This document shows, piece after piece, positions 9,101 to 20,169 of a stretch of DNA of 64,000 nt (within the stretch, counting starts at the first letter, position 1; every line of letters starts with the position of its first letter). The notes under the pieces are model-generated. The model was given only the letters and a program-made list of their open reading frames with translations. It did no database searches and was not told the DNA's origin. Position numbers and translations under genes: made by a program. Source of the stretch: Anisus vortex (lineage: Eukaryota; Mollusca; Gastropoda; Planorbidae); NCBI GenBank assembly GCA_949126835.1, contig OX421506.1, positions 29,866,441-29,930,440 on the forward strand, given 5' to 3'.

Positions 9101-11859
9101 AACTTTTTATAGTTTTTCGGCGCAAAGCTAGAAAAAAAAATTATGCGCTAAGATTATTTTTAGAACAATTCATACGGAGTAAGGAGATATTTTAGAGATT
9201 TGCGACACAGATATTTTTCTGTACGTTTCATTTGCAGTAGTCAATCAATTGTTTAATTACATGTTGGTAAACTTAGTTTGCAAATAAAGGGAGTATAATA
9301 AAAACTTCGTTGTTATGGTTTTCGTGTTAGTAAAAATGTTTTTAATATCATGAAGTATAGGTGACAGCTTAGCCAATCAGAGTCGTTTAATTTTGACCTT
9401 ATATCTCACCTAGATGGTACAGATGATTGTTAAGCCATCATGACAAAATGCTTAATGTACAAATGTATCTGGGCATTGGGTTGATTACTTTATCCCTTAG
9501 TAACCACTACAACTATTGAGCGTAACGTCAGTAGATCACAAAATAAAAAGCTTCAATTTTAATTTTCTGAGATGATAGATCTGAAAAGTTAAAAATATTT
9601 GTAAAGTAAAGACCGACTCCCCCAATCCCCACTCTAAAATCTTTTGAAACATTGCTTATTAGTTAACGGCACACGTGGTGATTGTGTGGCCAGAACAAAG
9701 TTACATTCTTCAATAACGCCGCGCGATGGTTGTGTTGTTCCTTTGTCAGAGAGCGTCAGAGGCGTGGAAGACCTATGTGGAGCACTCCAGCTTAGCCTGG
9801 CAGCGGCTGCGGAAGGAGCCCTTACCTAGAGTGAAGTACGAGGACTTTCACTTCGACGGAGCCGCCGTTCGAGTCATTAAACCGGAAATAAGGAACTGGA
9901 GGTAATGGAAGATCTGTGTGTGTGCTTTAAATCCTTTATATTATCTTGGCCTGACCCACTTCCTTTCGTCATCCTATCAGGATGAAAAATTGCCCATAGA
10001 CTCGTCGCCGACATTCTGACTTAAAATCCCAAATCTATAACTTTTTTGAGGTGTACATTTCAGAAACCTTTATGTTATCTTCTTCTTTGTTGGTGAGCAT
10101 GTTGTTTCTTAGTAGCCAAATCTTAGGAAGGCTTACTAACCCACTTCCTTTGCGTCATCCTATCATGACGAAACATTGTTCATAGACTTGATGTCGATGA
10201 CGAAACATTCTAACGCCCCCCGCCATAAAAACCATAACACTTTAGGGTGCGCATTTTAAAATCCTTTTTAAAACGTCGCTTTTGAGTCTGGCATATTTAG
10301 GTAGGTAAATTCTACCATGCAATGATGGGTACCTGACTTTAGTTGGGATAAAGTAAAGGCGACACAGTCTCCTAATATGGCGTGGCCACATAAACCGGTG
10401 AACGCTGCTTTACCGGTCCTTGGATGAATTTGGTCCGACGGGATACTTTTTTTTACTTACTTCTATAGTGCGTACGCGATCTATAGTACTTTAAAAGTAG
10501 TTTTGGTCAGAATGAAAAGTAGTAGATATCGGTAACTCATACGAGTCCAGTTACACGAACACTCGATAACATCATACGATATGTACAGTAACAGCAACAC
10601 ACGCTAGGCTATATCACTCTCTTCACATAGCTTTATCCCAGTGTGACATTTAACACCAGAAAGCAGCGAATATTGTGGGGAACGACGAGGTTAATAATTG
10701 AAAAATGTCATTGGAACGTTGATCGCCACAACGATTGGTTTGTCCAGATCTAAAAATAGACGGTGACATTTCCCCGTTTATTTGTTTTTTTTTTGTTTGT
10801 TTTTTTGTTTTGCCGAACAACATGTACAAGTCATACCCGCCCCAATATTTATTTCTCTGTCTTTTATAACTGTATAACATTTGTTTTTTTATGGGGCACG
10901 GTGGACCAGTGTAAGCGCGTTCGAATCCTGGTGAAGGATAGAATATGTTCCCGGGTCTGAGACGGTGTCCCTGGGTCTACCCAACTCTGATTTGGTACCT
11001 GACATTTATTTACTTACTTAGACTTAGATACTCCCGCATCGGCCAATGAGAGTTCTCCAGTGGGCTCTGTATTTTGTAGCCGCTGCTGTAACCGCATCGT
11101 CGCAGTTTATATCAACAGAGTGGAGGTCATCGGCGATCGTTCTACGCCATGTTGTTTTAGGTAGCCCCTGTCCGCGTCGTTCGTTGGGGCAAAGTAAAGG
11201 CGGCTGGACATTGTGCTGGCCATAGAAACTGGTGAACGCTGCATCACCGGCTCTATGGGTCATTTTGGCCTGACAGGATAGTGACATTTTAAAAATTTGA
11301 AACTCTCTCTCCCTCCATTTCTCATTTTTCTCGTAATTGTGTACTATATATACTAGAGAGAGAACTGACGTATTGCAACAAAATTGTTGTACGCTAAAAC
11401 GCTCAAACCCAATTTTCTAAGGGGTTCACGACTATTATGTTAAAAATACCAGCAAACAAACAGACGTGGAAATTTATTGTTCTAGAATCTTGGGTTTCAA
11501 AATATGAATTCCAGCCGTACAAAAACAACAATACATTGTATTGATCACACAATACCCTAGTAGGCCTATTGTTGTTGTTTTTTCAATGTTGTTTGGTTGT
11601 TGTTTACCCAATTACGATTTGCCCGTGTACGTTTTTAATGAGCTGCGTATCCCGGTTCTCTCTTCCCGGCAGGCAAACCTTCAAGTGTGAATCCCAATTC
11701 GACCCGAACGGGTACCGCCAGCAGATGCCCACCCCCTGCGAGATCAACAGCAGGTACCGGTCAGCGCACCCGATGTACCAGCGCAACATGTCGGACCGGG
11801 ACTGGATGATCCCGTCCGCGAACGCGGAGCACTTTGACCCTCTGGTGTACAAACCTTGA
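5982..11859 (+). CDS. Gene 1: small protein, four 3' coding exons, possible ciliary/sperm protein
   Basis: Coding exons 5982-6164, 8173-8349, 9750-9901 and 11673-11859 join in frame (699 nt, 232 residues plus TGA), each bounded by AG and GT sites with matching phases 0, 0 and 2. The exons are GC-rich in AT-rich surroundings. The N-terminus is missing: an in-frame TAG lies just before the acceptor at 5980-5981, so earlier exons or a start at the ATG at 6006 are both possible. No signal peptide or membrane segment is seen. The protein is rich in Pro, Tyr, Arg and Trp. Exon 2 has a Cys cluster (CDEHC, then TTTCC), and the C-terminus has Asp-Trp-Met-Ile-Pro followed by His-Phe-Asp-Pro-Leu. Such short basic proteins with Pro/Tyr/Trp motifs are typical of ciliary and sperm microtubule inner proteins; SPMIP8/TEPP is one candidate I could not verify. 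The exon structure is strong and the function is a guess. The first two introns are packed with minisatellites. Confidence 0.72.
6158..7810. repeat. 43-bp intronic minisatellite, about 31 units, interrupted by a SINE
   Basis: The unit is ACAATATGATAGGCAATAAT plus ATATCTTGCACATACTTGTAGGG. It starts on the last bases of exon a and its splice donor. Variant units (GATAATCTATCTACACATG) recur at about 6789, 7047 and 7478, spaced 258 and 431 bp (6 and 10 units), which shows higher-order duplication. The last unit regains a donor-like CAAT|GTAAGT at 7802. Confidence 0.93.
6408..6678 (+). mobile_element. tRNA-headed SINE, family D, inside the minisatellite
   Basis: It has an A-box-like TGGCCTAGCGGTTAACTC and a B-box-like GGGTTCGAGCCCC, then a body (GATCCCTGTCGCCCTACAGG) and the tail GCGCTATATAAATCACC with ATTACC repeats. 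It sits in the middle of a 43-bp unit, so it inserted after the array had expanded. Confidence 0.85.
7866..7972 (+). mobile_element. SINE family C fragment
   Basis: A diverged tail part: GGCATTGTGACGGCCACTCA and GTATGCCGTGGCCATGGG. Confidence 0.5.
8173..8349 (+). CDS. Gene 1 coding exon b (Cys-rich)
   Basis: The exon has 59 codons, phase 0/0. The acceptor is TTGTCAACAG and the donor is GTACAG|GTAAAA. It begins VIGKLCDEHCK and ends HMYFTPQDVQ. An in-frame TAG follows six bases into the intron, so using any of the downstream decoy donors would end translation there. Confidence 0.75.
8390..8825. repeat. 52-bp intronic minisatellite carrying splice-donor copies
   Basis: The unit runs AGTACAGGTGAAATTTTAGC, CATATTTAGGCAAAACTC, then CACATCAGAA. 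The CAG|GT of successive units falls at 8405, 8457, 8509, 8561, 8613, 8665, 8717 and 8769, exactly 52 bp apart. The exon b end and its intron (GTACAG|GTAAAATAGAAGCC ... CACATCAGAA) look like the founder unit. Confidence 0.93.
8830..9745. other. Rest of gene 1 intron b-c
   Basis: AT-rich sequence with remnants of the 52-bp unit at about 9350 and 9420 (ATAGGTGACAGCTTAGCC). Nothing else is recognised. Confidence 0.6.
9750..9901 (+). CDS. Gene 1 coding exon c
   Basis: The exon has 152 nt, 50 codons plus two bases, and exits in phase 2. The acceptor is TTCCTTTGTCAG and the donor is TGGAG|GTAATG. The peptide starts RASEAWKTYVEHSS and ends KPEIRNW plus a split Arg codon. Confidence 0.75.
9945..10270. 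repeat. Diverged direct duplication in gene 1 intron c-d
   Basis: ACCCACTTCCTTTCGTCATC at about 9955 and ACCCACTTCCTTTGCGTCAT at about 10139 begin two similar blocks, about 184 bp apart. Confidence 0.6.
10316..10462 (+). mobile_element. SINE family C tail
   Basis: It holds GATGGGTACCTGACTTTAGT through GGTGAACGCTGC to TTGGTCCGACGGGATACTTT. Confidence 0.75.
10889..11284 (+). mobile_element. SINE family C, split by a LINE fragment
   Basis: The head and body (GTTCGAATCCTGGTGAAGG) lie at 10889-11010 and the tail (GGCAAAGTAAAGGCGGCTGG to TTTTGGCCTGACAGGATA) at 11187-11280. The LINE piece at 11026-11170 lies between them. Confidence 0.7.
11026..11170 (-). pseudogene. LINE ORF2 C-terminal fragment inside a SINE
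   Basis: Minus-strand translation gives GLPKTTWRRTIADDL... and AHWRTLIGRC, the RPKxTWRRT...WRxL ending common in LINE polymerase ORFs. Confidence 0.6.
11673..11859 (+). CDS. Gene 1 terminal coding exon
   Basis: The acceptor CTCTTCCCGGCAG follows a good pyrimidine tract. The split Arg codon is completed and the frame runs 62 codons to TGA at 11857-11859. It contains RYRSAHPMYQRN and the end AEHFDPLVYKP. The exon is about 60% GC, against AT-rich flanks. Confidence 0.78.
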
Positions 11860-11978
11860 CCCTTCCACGTCGCTCTTACGGGGTAGTGTTTGTTCTTGTC
11901 TATAAGGTCTCTTCGATTTCTATAATGAAAAAAGGGGGTACAACAGGCCAGGTGCCAGAAATATTAAGTTCCGAGGAA

Positions 11979-12150
11979 TAGTGATAATATTCTTATGCCT
12001 TATCAATACACAGAAAAATAGTGATAATAGTGTTATACCTTATTAATACACAGAAAAATATTGATAATAGTCTTGTGTCATCAAAACACAGAAAAATAGT
12101 GATACTAGACTTGTGCCTTATCAATATACAGAAAGTCGTGTGCCTTATCA
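11979..12150. repeat. About 40-bp tandem repeat in the gene 1 3' UTR
   Basis: About four units of ATAGTGATAATAGTGTTATA with CCTTATTAATACACAGAAAA. The repeat word GATAAT... alternates with CACAGAAAAATA. Confidence 0.8.
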
Positions 12151-12207
12151 ATACGTGTAGTTTAAATTCACAATTCAAGTTGTAATGGGTTAATGTAACA
12201 TCAATGA

Positions 12208-12213
12208 AATAAA
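12208..12213 (+). terminator. Polyadenylation signal AATAAA, gene 1
   Basis: A canonical AATAAA lies 349 nt after the stop codon, followed by G/T-rich sequence at 12238-12265. This gives a 3' UTR of about 370 nt that contains the short tandem array at 11979-12150. Confidence 0.6.
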
Positions 12214-12259
12214 GACGGAATTGTAACTGTGGACATGTACGTTGTTTTTGTCTTTTTTT

Positions 12260-12880
12260 TTTGCTCACTTTAATTATTTTGTTGAAATGTTATTCGATTC
12301 GTTGATTATTAAAGTAAACATGTTGGTAGCTATTCCTGATGACTAATGTAGTGGTATTAGTATTAATATTAATTAATATTAATGTTTTAGCCAAATTAGT
12401 ATGTTGCGTCTGTCGTTCTGTTCGATGACATTGTAAAACGAAATATGTACAAAAAATCTTAAGAATACCTGATGTCCAATTTTGATTAGATGACAGACAG
12501 CGTTTAATTATAGGGTCTTATTTTTATAGAAACTGTTGCCCGAAGTATTGAAGGTAGCCATAGATTTCAGCTTACTTAAAGTTAAAGCCAAAATTAATCA
12601 TGAGTTTAATAATGCCATTTTGAAGAAAAAATTAAATTATTGATAATAATCGATAATAATTAATAATAATTAGTAATTCGATAATAATTGCATCTTAAGA
12701 TAATAATGAAATCATTTAATAAAATAGCAAGTTGATAACGGTGACATCTTTCCGATTATGCAAATGTTTGTTTCGAAAACAACGGCATCTGTCGAGTTTA
12801 ATGGATTCTTTGATTCTAAACGCATCTTCTATATTATTGTTATATTAATGAAATCATTTAATAAAATGGCAAGTTTCGGA
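12260..12880. other. AT-rich intergenic sequence
   Basis: It has TAA/AAT-rich runs at 12620-12700 and a duplicated phrase GAAATCATTTAATAAAAT at about 12708 and 12850. No gene is seen. Confidence 0.6.
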
Positions 12881-13372
12881 TGCCACAGAGATTTCACAGA
12901 GATGTCACATAGATGCCGCAGAGATTTCACAGAGATGTCACATAGATGCCACAGAGATGTCACAGAGATGTCACATAGATGCCACAGAGATGTCACAGAG
13001 ATGCCACAGAGATGTCACAGAGATTTCACATAGATGTCACAGAGATGTCACAGAGATGTCACATAGATGCCACAGAGATGTCACAGAGATGTCACAGAGA
13101 TGCCACAGAGATGTCACAGAGATGCCACAGAGATGTCACAGAGATGTCACATAGATGCCACAGAGATGTCACAGAGATGTCACATAGATGCCACAGAGAT
13201 GTCACAGAGATGTCACAGAGATGCCACAGAGATGTCAAAGAGATGCCACAGAGATGTCACAGAGATGTCACAGAGATGTCACAGAGATGCCACAGAGATG
13301 TCACATAGATGCCACAGAGATGTCACAGAGATGTCACAGAGATGCCACAGAGATGCCACAGTGATGCCACCT
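12880..13372. repeat. 11-bp satellite, about 44 units
   Basis: Units of ACAGAGATGTC, with variants GATGCC and CATAGATG. Since 11 is not a multiple of 3 and the unit lacks stops, all three forward frames stay open and repeat the same peptide period (MSQRCHRDVTE). These frames are artefacts, not genes. Confidence 0.95.
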
Positions 13373-14575
13373 AAAATATTACACAGTCTTAGACTTTTCG
13401 TGCACTTGCATTTTGTAAGGGAGGTAAATCGATTATGATGTCTTCTTTTTATCCTCTTATAACCGGTCTTCTATTGTGTTCTATGAAAAAAAAACAAAAA
13501 AAAAAATATAAAATGGCCGTTGCAGTTCGTTAGTGCAATGGACAAGTCTTAACGTGTATGCATGCATAAAAGGTCACGTGCAAAAACATTTCCGTTCTTA
13601 TTCGATCATTTTTTTCGAAACAATGTCTGTGTGCTACTTTACTGGTTGTACTCAAATTCAAATTTGTTGGGGATTAAAATGAATTTCATTTCCAATAGAT
13701 GTTTACAAAACAAAACAATGTATTGTGAAAGTCAGAAGTGAAAAATCACCTTTCTAAAATATCAAACTTATTGCTTAATGCTAAATAATTTTTGTTATTC
13801 GTTTTTATGAATTTACGCATTTTGTTTTTCAATAACCAAGAAAATGCAACTCTTGACTCATTTATTTTGTAAACAAATAAAACTTTTACCTCATGCGACT
13901 AACACTTGAGTATTAATTATCGCCTGTTCACTTTTGCTGTTAAAAACGGATTCCTCATAACTAATATTGTATCCTTTGTATAATTCTAAAATTCTACAAC
14001 TGGCCGTCGAGGTTGAAATCAATTGTCAAACACCAGCAAAAGCATGCTTTTTTTGTTTATTAGTTTAAAAATAGAACAGGAAGTTCACGAACATTCGGGT
14101 TCAAAAGTTCACGCCTCATTAAGACTTGTCAATGAGTTAAATAAGAAAGGGAAGTTGCGTGCCCTACTTTTGCCTGGATCCGTTGGAGCTTGCGAAATGT
14201 CGCCGACCACCGACCAACCCGTTGAAAACTTTTCGCGGTGAACCGTTCTTTTTTTCTGTGTGTTGTTTTATTAACATTGTGTGGACTACAATAGCCTTCA
14301 TTTCGTTTCTGTGCATCGTTTATTTCTGTGCGTGTGTGGGCTTTGTGTATGTGTGTGTGGGGGAGGGGGTTGCATTGCGTTAGGTTTGTCTTTTTTTTGC
14401 TGTTTTGCTCTTGTATTATTTTAGGCAATCGTTCTTCTGAATGTGTTCTGTGCAGTTTGTGTAACATCTGTTGAAAGTTGACGAAGCTCATCATTATACA
14501 CACAGCTTTTGTGTGTGTGCGGAAGGAGGTGGTGAGGGGAGAGGGAAAATTTGTATAGGCCAATTTAAGGAACCA
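13373..14575. other. Noncoding stretch
   Basis: A-run at 13484-13507, TG-rich run at 14330-14370, and otherwise AT-rich single-copy-looking sequence. No exon was found. Confidence 0.5.
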
Positions 14576-14579
14576 TTAC

Positions 14580-14690
14580 AGAGTTCCTTATTGAACAGCT
14601 TTATATACTGAACAGCCATAAACCGAACAGCCATCACATTGAACAGTTGTACTGTGAACAGCCAAACACTGAACAGACATACACACGATT
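14580..14690. repeat. Degenerate GAACAGCCAT tandem repeat
   Basis: About eight imperfect units of 13-16 bp (TGAACAGCCAAACACTGAAC). They resemble the 15-bp array 400 bp downstream and may share its origin. Confidence 0.6.
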
Positions 14691-14834
14691 CGACGAGCAA
14701 TCCGAATTATTTTTTGTTAAACACTAAAGAGCCCAATCATGAACTTGCTTACAACAAATATGACTACAGTGAAGATCGCAGGGCCCTATATTGAATAGAC
14801 ATAGGCTATACTGGACTTAAAGAAGAACAGCCAT

Positions 14835-14965
14835 ACATTCAAGTAATGCCATCGGACCAAATTGAACCCTAGGGCCACGGCATACCAATGCCAAGTACCC
14901 ATCAGAGCTGGGTAGACTCGTGTTCACCCTCAGAGATCGGACGAAACATATCCTTTCACCTGCAC
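14835..14965 (-). mobile_element. SINE family C fragment
   Basis: Reverse copy: CCATCGGACCAAATTGAACC at the left and ACCCATCAGAGCTGGGTAGA at the middle. Confidence 0.7.
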
Positions 14966-14989
14966 TAGAACACAGGGCCTTTGGTTCTA

Positions 14990-15320
14990 CACTAATTAGA
15001 CCTTCACTAAACAGACCTTCACTAAACAGACCTTCACTAAACAGAACATCACTAAACAGACCTTCACTAAACAGACCTTCACTAAACAGACCTTCACTAA
15101 ACAGACCTTCACTAAACAGAACATCACTAAACAGACCTTCACTAAACATATCTATACAAAACAGACCTTCACCAAACAGACCTTCACTAAACAGACCTTC
15201 ACCAAACAGACCTTCACTAAACAGACCTTCACTAAACAGACCTTCACTAAACAGACCTTCACTAAACAGACCTTCACTAAACAGGCCTTCACTAAACAGA
15301 CCTTCAACAAACAGACCTTG
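14990..15320. repeat. 15-bp satellite, about 21 units
   Basis: Units of ACTAAACAGACCTTC. A 15-bp unit keeps frames open on both strands (NRPSL and EGLFS repeats), so the 217- and 171-residue frames over it are probably not genes. Confidence 0.95.
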
Positions 15321-15324
15321 GAAA

Positions 15325-16800
15325 ATTGTCACAATATGGAGGCTTATACAACAAACAAAACAGCAAAGGGTTGCATTTCAATCAAATGTTTTCTGTTGCA
15401 CTGATTTATTGTTACAGAGCGCCATTTCAGAAAAACCTGTAGGTCTATCCTTAGATTTAACACATGCTTCTGAAACTATCAAAATGTTGGATTTAAAGAA
15501 CGACTCAAACAACGGACAAGCGTACTATGTCACAGTATTCGTTAATATAAGAAGGCGCGTCCGTAAATTATGAGCTGAAGATATAGTATCCGGCGCTCCT
15601 TTTCATGTAGTGCATTAAAAGTTCACATTGGCGTCTTCATAAATTATGTTGAAATAAATGGCGGGTGTAAGGGGAATAAATACTAGCAAAATTTATCATT
15701 TTAAAAGGTTTAAAAGGAAAGGTTTTCCTGGAGATAAGAACAAACGCAGTAAACAAAAAAAAAAAGTATGCAACCATTTTCTGTTAGTTTGAGTGAATAG
15801 GGACAACTTGTGACGGAGTTAGCGGTGGTCAGATGTATAGAGTGTCCATCCGTGCTAGCATGCTCAAGTGCCATCTGGTTCCACGTTTCACTTTAGTATT
15901 CCCGGGCATCAAATGTGGTGAAGTGTGTAAACCACCAATGGGCTCCCAATTAAGAGAACACCGGGAGAAAGGAATCTGCGCAACAGTACTCGCCTCGCCA
16001 AGCCCGATGTCTGGACGACCAGGCCTATATTCTGTTGTTTTTCATTTTGTTACTACCGGGCGAAAATGCATTGAGGTCTATGCACAATTCCTTAGAGGCA
16101 GAACATCGATCACGTAATGCTTTGTAAACTGAAAAAAAAATGGCTGATTTTACATTGATCTTAATGGCACCTATGCTTATTCAAAATTTAATTTTTTCAC
16201 ATAACCTTGAATATTGTGCTATTATAAATGATGCTCACGGAAGCAAAAATGATTATAGACATACAATTATTAAAGGACAACACCTATTTGTTGATCTATC
16301 AAAGAAAATCGATGAAATTTTTTTTATTCTTTACATGATAATTTAGCGGTAGAATTTGCGCACCCAACAGCAGCGCAGTAAGCCATTGTTAATGTTTACA
16401 CGTGTATTTACTCAACATCACGTGACCGGGAAATCTTGAGCATAGACCTTATTGTACGAAGGTAATGCCGCCTCGTTAATAATGCAAGGGGAATTCTGGA
16501 AGGTGGGTGGAGAGAAATGTAATGCATATGGTTGCAGTGTCCTAACATGCTCCATGCTTCTGATAGGCCTTTCACGTTTCAGTCGTGGAGTTCATCAATA
16601 AAACAACAACACAGCAAAGTTGGTACGTTTATTGTCAATAAATAGGCCAAGATTTGTAATCGTCTTGGACAAGGAGGTCGTCGGAAAACCCAACTTTAAT
16701 TGATTGACAGTAATGTCAATTGGCAGTTTCCCATATTATATGTTTAAAATGGAACCCTCGAAAAACATGTGTGGGCATTTAATTCTGTTAAGTAACATAT
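15325..16800. other. No recognised feature
   Basis: Open frames at 15833-16117 and 16140-16346 have no recognisable domain, no splice context and no GC rise. CATCACGTGACC at about 16409 is an E-box-like palindrome. Confidence 0.5.
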
Positions 16801-16809
16801 TATAAGCTT

Positions 16810-17006
<197 letters not shown>

Positions 17007-17712
17007 ATCCCATCATCAAGACCGTTGTGGTCGTTGGGAGGGAGCAAATGGACACCTCAGCAGTCAACTTTCTCCACTTTTGCCTATCTTGAGCGGCTGG
17101 CTGTCAATAGTTGAGTCAACTGCAGCCCTGTCCAATAATTTGACATTGTCGAACCAGCATCTCCGCTGACGGGCCTATCCGAAGTCCACCTTATACCGTG
17201 CGATAAAAATGATATTGGATCAGGTTGAAAACTAATAACAATAACCGGGTTTCGATAAGCAAAAGTTGGAGAAATGCTGAATATAAGCTTTATTCTTCAT
17301 TCGCCCCCTTCCCCCCTTTTACCACTCACACGTACAAACACATACAAGCTGTATTAGAAATTATGTGGGCTTGAATTCTTATGTTAATGTCCCAGTAAAC
17401 GATAAGTTGTTATATTGATCACAGAGTAAGATACGAACATACTTAGCCAACGTCAGTTGTGATTTTAACTTTATATATAGAATTCAAGGCTTGGATCTTT
17501 TATTTAGAAAATTAAATGAATGCACATGCATAATGTTCTTTGTATCCGGGTTTAATGAAGTTAAGTTTCGTTTTCTCTGAATTTCCCAAGACACTTAAAA
17601 AAACACACTTAATAGCTTGATTGTAAGGTGTGTGACAAATTATGGTGCCCTAAGGTGTGCCAGGCATACGGCGAAAGGAAAACAGGTCCTTTTTTTGTTA
17701 GCCTAATGTCCG

Positions 17713-17870
17713 ACCAAAGACTATAATAAGATGGATCGCTTGCTATATTTTTAGAGCTGAATATTTAGTTTGCGCATGCGCGGCCTTCAATACATCCTCG
17801 GTGTACATCAAAGACTATAGTGAGATGGACCGCTTGCTCTATTTTTAATCCTAAGTTTCCATTGCGAAAA
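17713..17870. repeat. Two tandem fragments of a MITE-like repeat
   Basis: CCAAAGACTATAATAAGATG and TCAAAGACTATAGTGAGATG, about 95 bp apart, each followed by GACCGCTTGCT-like sequence. They match the left end of the element at 33299. Confidence 0.5.
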
Positions 17871-17902
17871 TCATGGCGAATTATTAAACCGAAAGTCTAG
17901 AG

Positions 17903-19949
17903 CAGGGGTCGGCAACCTTTTGATAGCGGCGTGCCAAAGTATAATTTCTAACTCACTCGGCGTGCCAACAGCCAAATAGTCAACCTCTACTATATTTATT
18001 ATTTTTAACAATAATTAGTAAATGTGTGTATCATGATAAAAAGGGCGCTTTACTAAGAAACCGTACAAAAGTCAACTCAGATTTGTCACAAATTGCGATA
18101 ATAACAACAATTACGTAATATAATGCTCGTATATACGCTTAAGCTGTTGTTGTTTTTTAAAGTTAAAACAAATAAATTTGATCTCGAATTATTTTGTGTG
18201 CTTATTTAAAGAAGATAAAAAGACATTTGAATGCAATTTGTCTCTATCAATTAATGTGAGCCTTGCTTAATGCTTAAAGAGTTAGGCGACTTTCTTATGG
18301 GATTAAAAAAGTTTAATTGTATGAGAAAATCTTTTATAAGAAAATTTGTTTACAAGTGTAAGTTGAGCCAATAGATGAAAGTAAAACAAATGCAACGTTT
18401 TTCAAACAAATGAACGGTTTAAGTATAGCTGACGACCTTTCTAAGCAGCTTTCTTCCAGATTTGTTCGCGATTCGGCAAAGTTTGATGTCAATAAATCGG
18501 ATGTTTTAAATTCAATTTGCTTCATTTCAAAATAGACTTCAGCCAGAAAACTCCGCTTTGAGTGCTTCAATGTACTTCTTAAGCTCATCTATGTGTAATG
18601 TATATAGATCTGAATGAGTTTTAACATAAGGGAAGTACTATAATGTTTTAGTAATAAAACGGATAAATATGTCTAATGTCCAGTTTCAAACCAAATTCTT
18701 TTTAGTAAAAATGAGTAACCAAACAGTTCAAGAATTGTTTGATCCAGTCATTGTAAACACAAGTTCAACATTTAAATGGGTCGTTATGTTTGTCAAAAAC
18801 ATCAAATTCATCAGGCATTCTTCATCATTCAATTACGAAATATTTTGTTTCATCAAGAAACATCGTTTACTGCTTCCAGACTCGAAACGAATCTATTGAA
18901 CACTTAACCTTGACTAAGCCAGTGAACACTGCTATGCAACAGCAGATCTCCATATTCACTTTCAATTTCTTGTAGTAAATAAAGATTTGAATTGTCGGTA
19001 AATCCACGAAGAGTGGGAAACTATAAAGCTATTTATATTTTAACATAGTTATAATAGTTACAATAGTTATAATTATATTTTAACAACTGTTTCCAATACG
19101 AAGCGCAAGTCCAATAAAGAGATCTTTGAACACAAACTTTCATGTTTTATAATGCAATGGAAGCTTTAACAGCAGCTTCCTAGTGTGGTTTACAAGAAAT
19201 TTGACAAATCTTTTCTATTTGCCAACCATCGCACCAGCGTTTTTGTCATTTTCGGCCTTTTTATGAGCACTTATACCTTGATATATAGACTAGCCGCATA
19301 GTGTAACATTTTGAATAATTGTAAACGTGTTCTATATAGGCTATATAGGCCTACTGATACGGTGAAATTATATTAATTTGAGGGATATCTTCTTGTTAAG
19401 ATAAATTTTAAATATCAAATTGGAAATCTGAAATCGATCTAGGTTGTTGTTTATTTTTTATTATTTGCGGGAGTGGGGGGGGGGGGGGGCATTTCGGTGG
19501 CACACTATATTTTGTTTACGTTAAATTGAAGGAAATACTTTACAATAACATTTTATTGGAATCGCGAAAAACAATTAAGTTAGTCTAATGGTTTGCAGAT
19601 ACTATACTACCACTTGTATTCGGTATTTTTTGGCTTGCGATAGAATACAAACAAAACCAACCAAATGTAGAATAGTCGGTTTTGATGTAAGCATTCTTTG
19701 ATGCAAGCACAGGAGACGCAAAGACTAGTTTTTATCCGCTGAAACTGAACGCTTTCGAACAGGCAAACGACAGAATGATTTATTTTGATTTATTTGAAAA
19801 AGATCAGCGAGAGCTAATGAAAAAAAAAATGACATGGCACGCAGAAGCCATTAAAAAGCACAATTTTTTTTCGTTGGGTGCTCCGAGTGCCAATGAAAAT
19901 GGCTCCTCGTGCCAAGACTGGCACGCGTGCCGTAGGTTGCCGACCCCTA
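17903..19949 (-). mobile_element. hAT relic copy 2 (family H1): full-length with intact TIRs and perfect 8-bp TSD
   Basis: It starts CAGGGGTCGGCAACCT and ends GGTTGCCGACCCCTA. GTCTAGAG is repeated exactly at 17895-17902 and 19950-19957, the 8-bp duplication expected of hAT. Minus-strand sequence holds transposase remains: FLTNITTHLNVELVF at about 18800 and LHIDELKKYIEALKAEF at about 18570, broken by stops. These match the middle and late parts of SCAND3/GTF2IRD2-like hAT transposases. At 2047 bp it is internally deleted and inactive, but it links the many H1 MITEs here to a parent. Confidence 0.85.
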
Positions 19950-20029
19950 GTCTAGAGGACCTAGATCTAGTGCGATCGGAAATTCCGAAACTAAGTGTTA
20001 CGAGTTATCAAAATAGCAGAAATTTTCAC

Positions 20030-20168
20030 CAGTTTCTGTGGCCGCGGCAAACCGGGGGATTGTGTTGCCAGCACAATGCCCAGCCAATGTCAGAGCTGGA
20101 CACCCTCCAGTCTCGGGGACAAATCCTAGACCTTCGGTACACAAGGCGAACGCGCTGACGCTCGGCCA
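20030..20168 (-). mobile_element. SINE family C copy
   Basis: Reverse copy from CAGTTTCTGTGGCCGCGG through GGACACCCTCCAGTCTCGGG to the tRNA-like head near GCTCGGCCACCAG. Confidence 0.75.
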
Positions 20169-20169
20169 C

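Noticed and set aside
14817..15573. Long overlapping frames on both strands (171 and 217 residues)
   Set aside because: They are the two readings of a 15-bp satellite (NRPSL and EGLFS repeats) with no domain, start context or splice signals.
15833..16346. Two modest + strand frames as a gene
   Set aside because: No recognisable domain, no GC rise and no splice context; frames of this length occur by chance.
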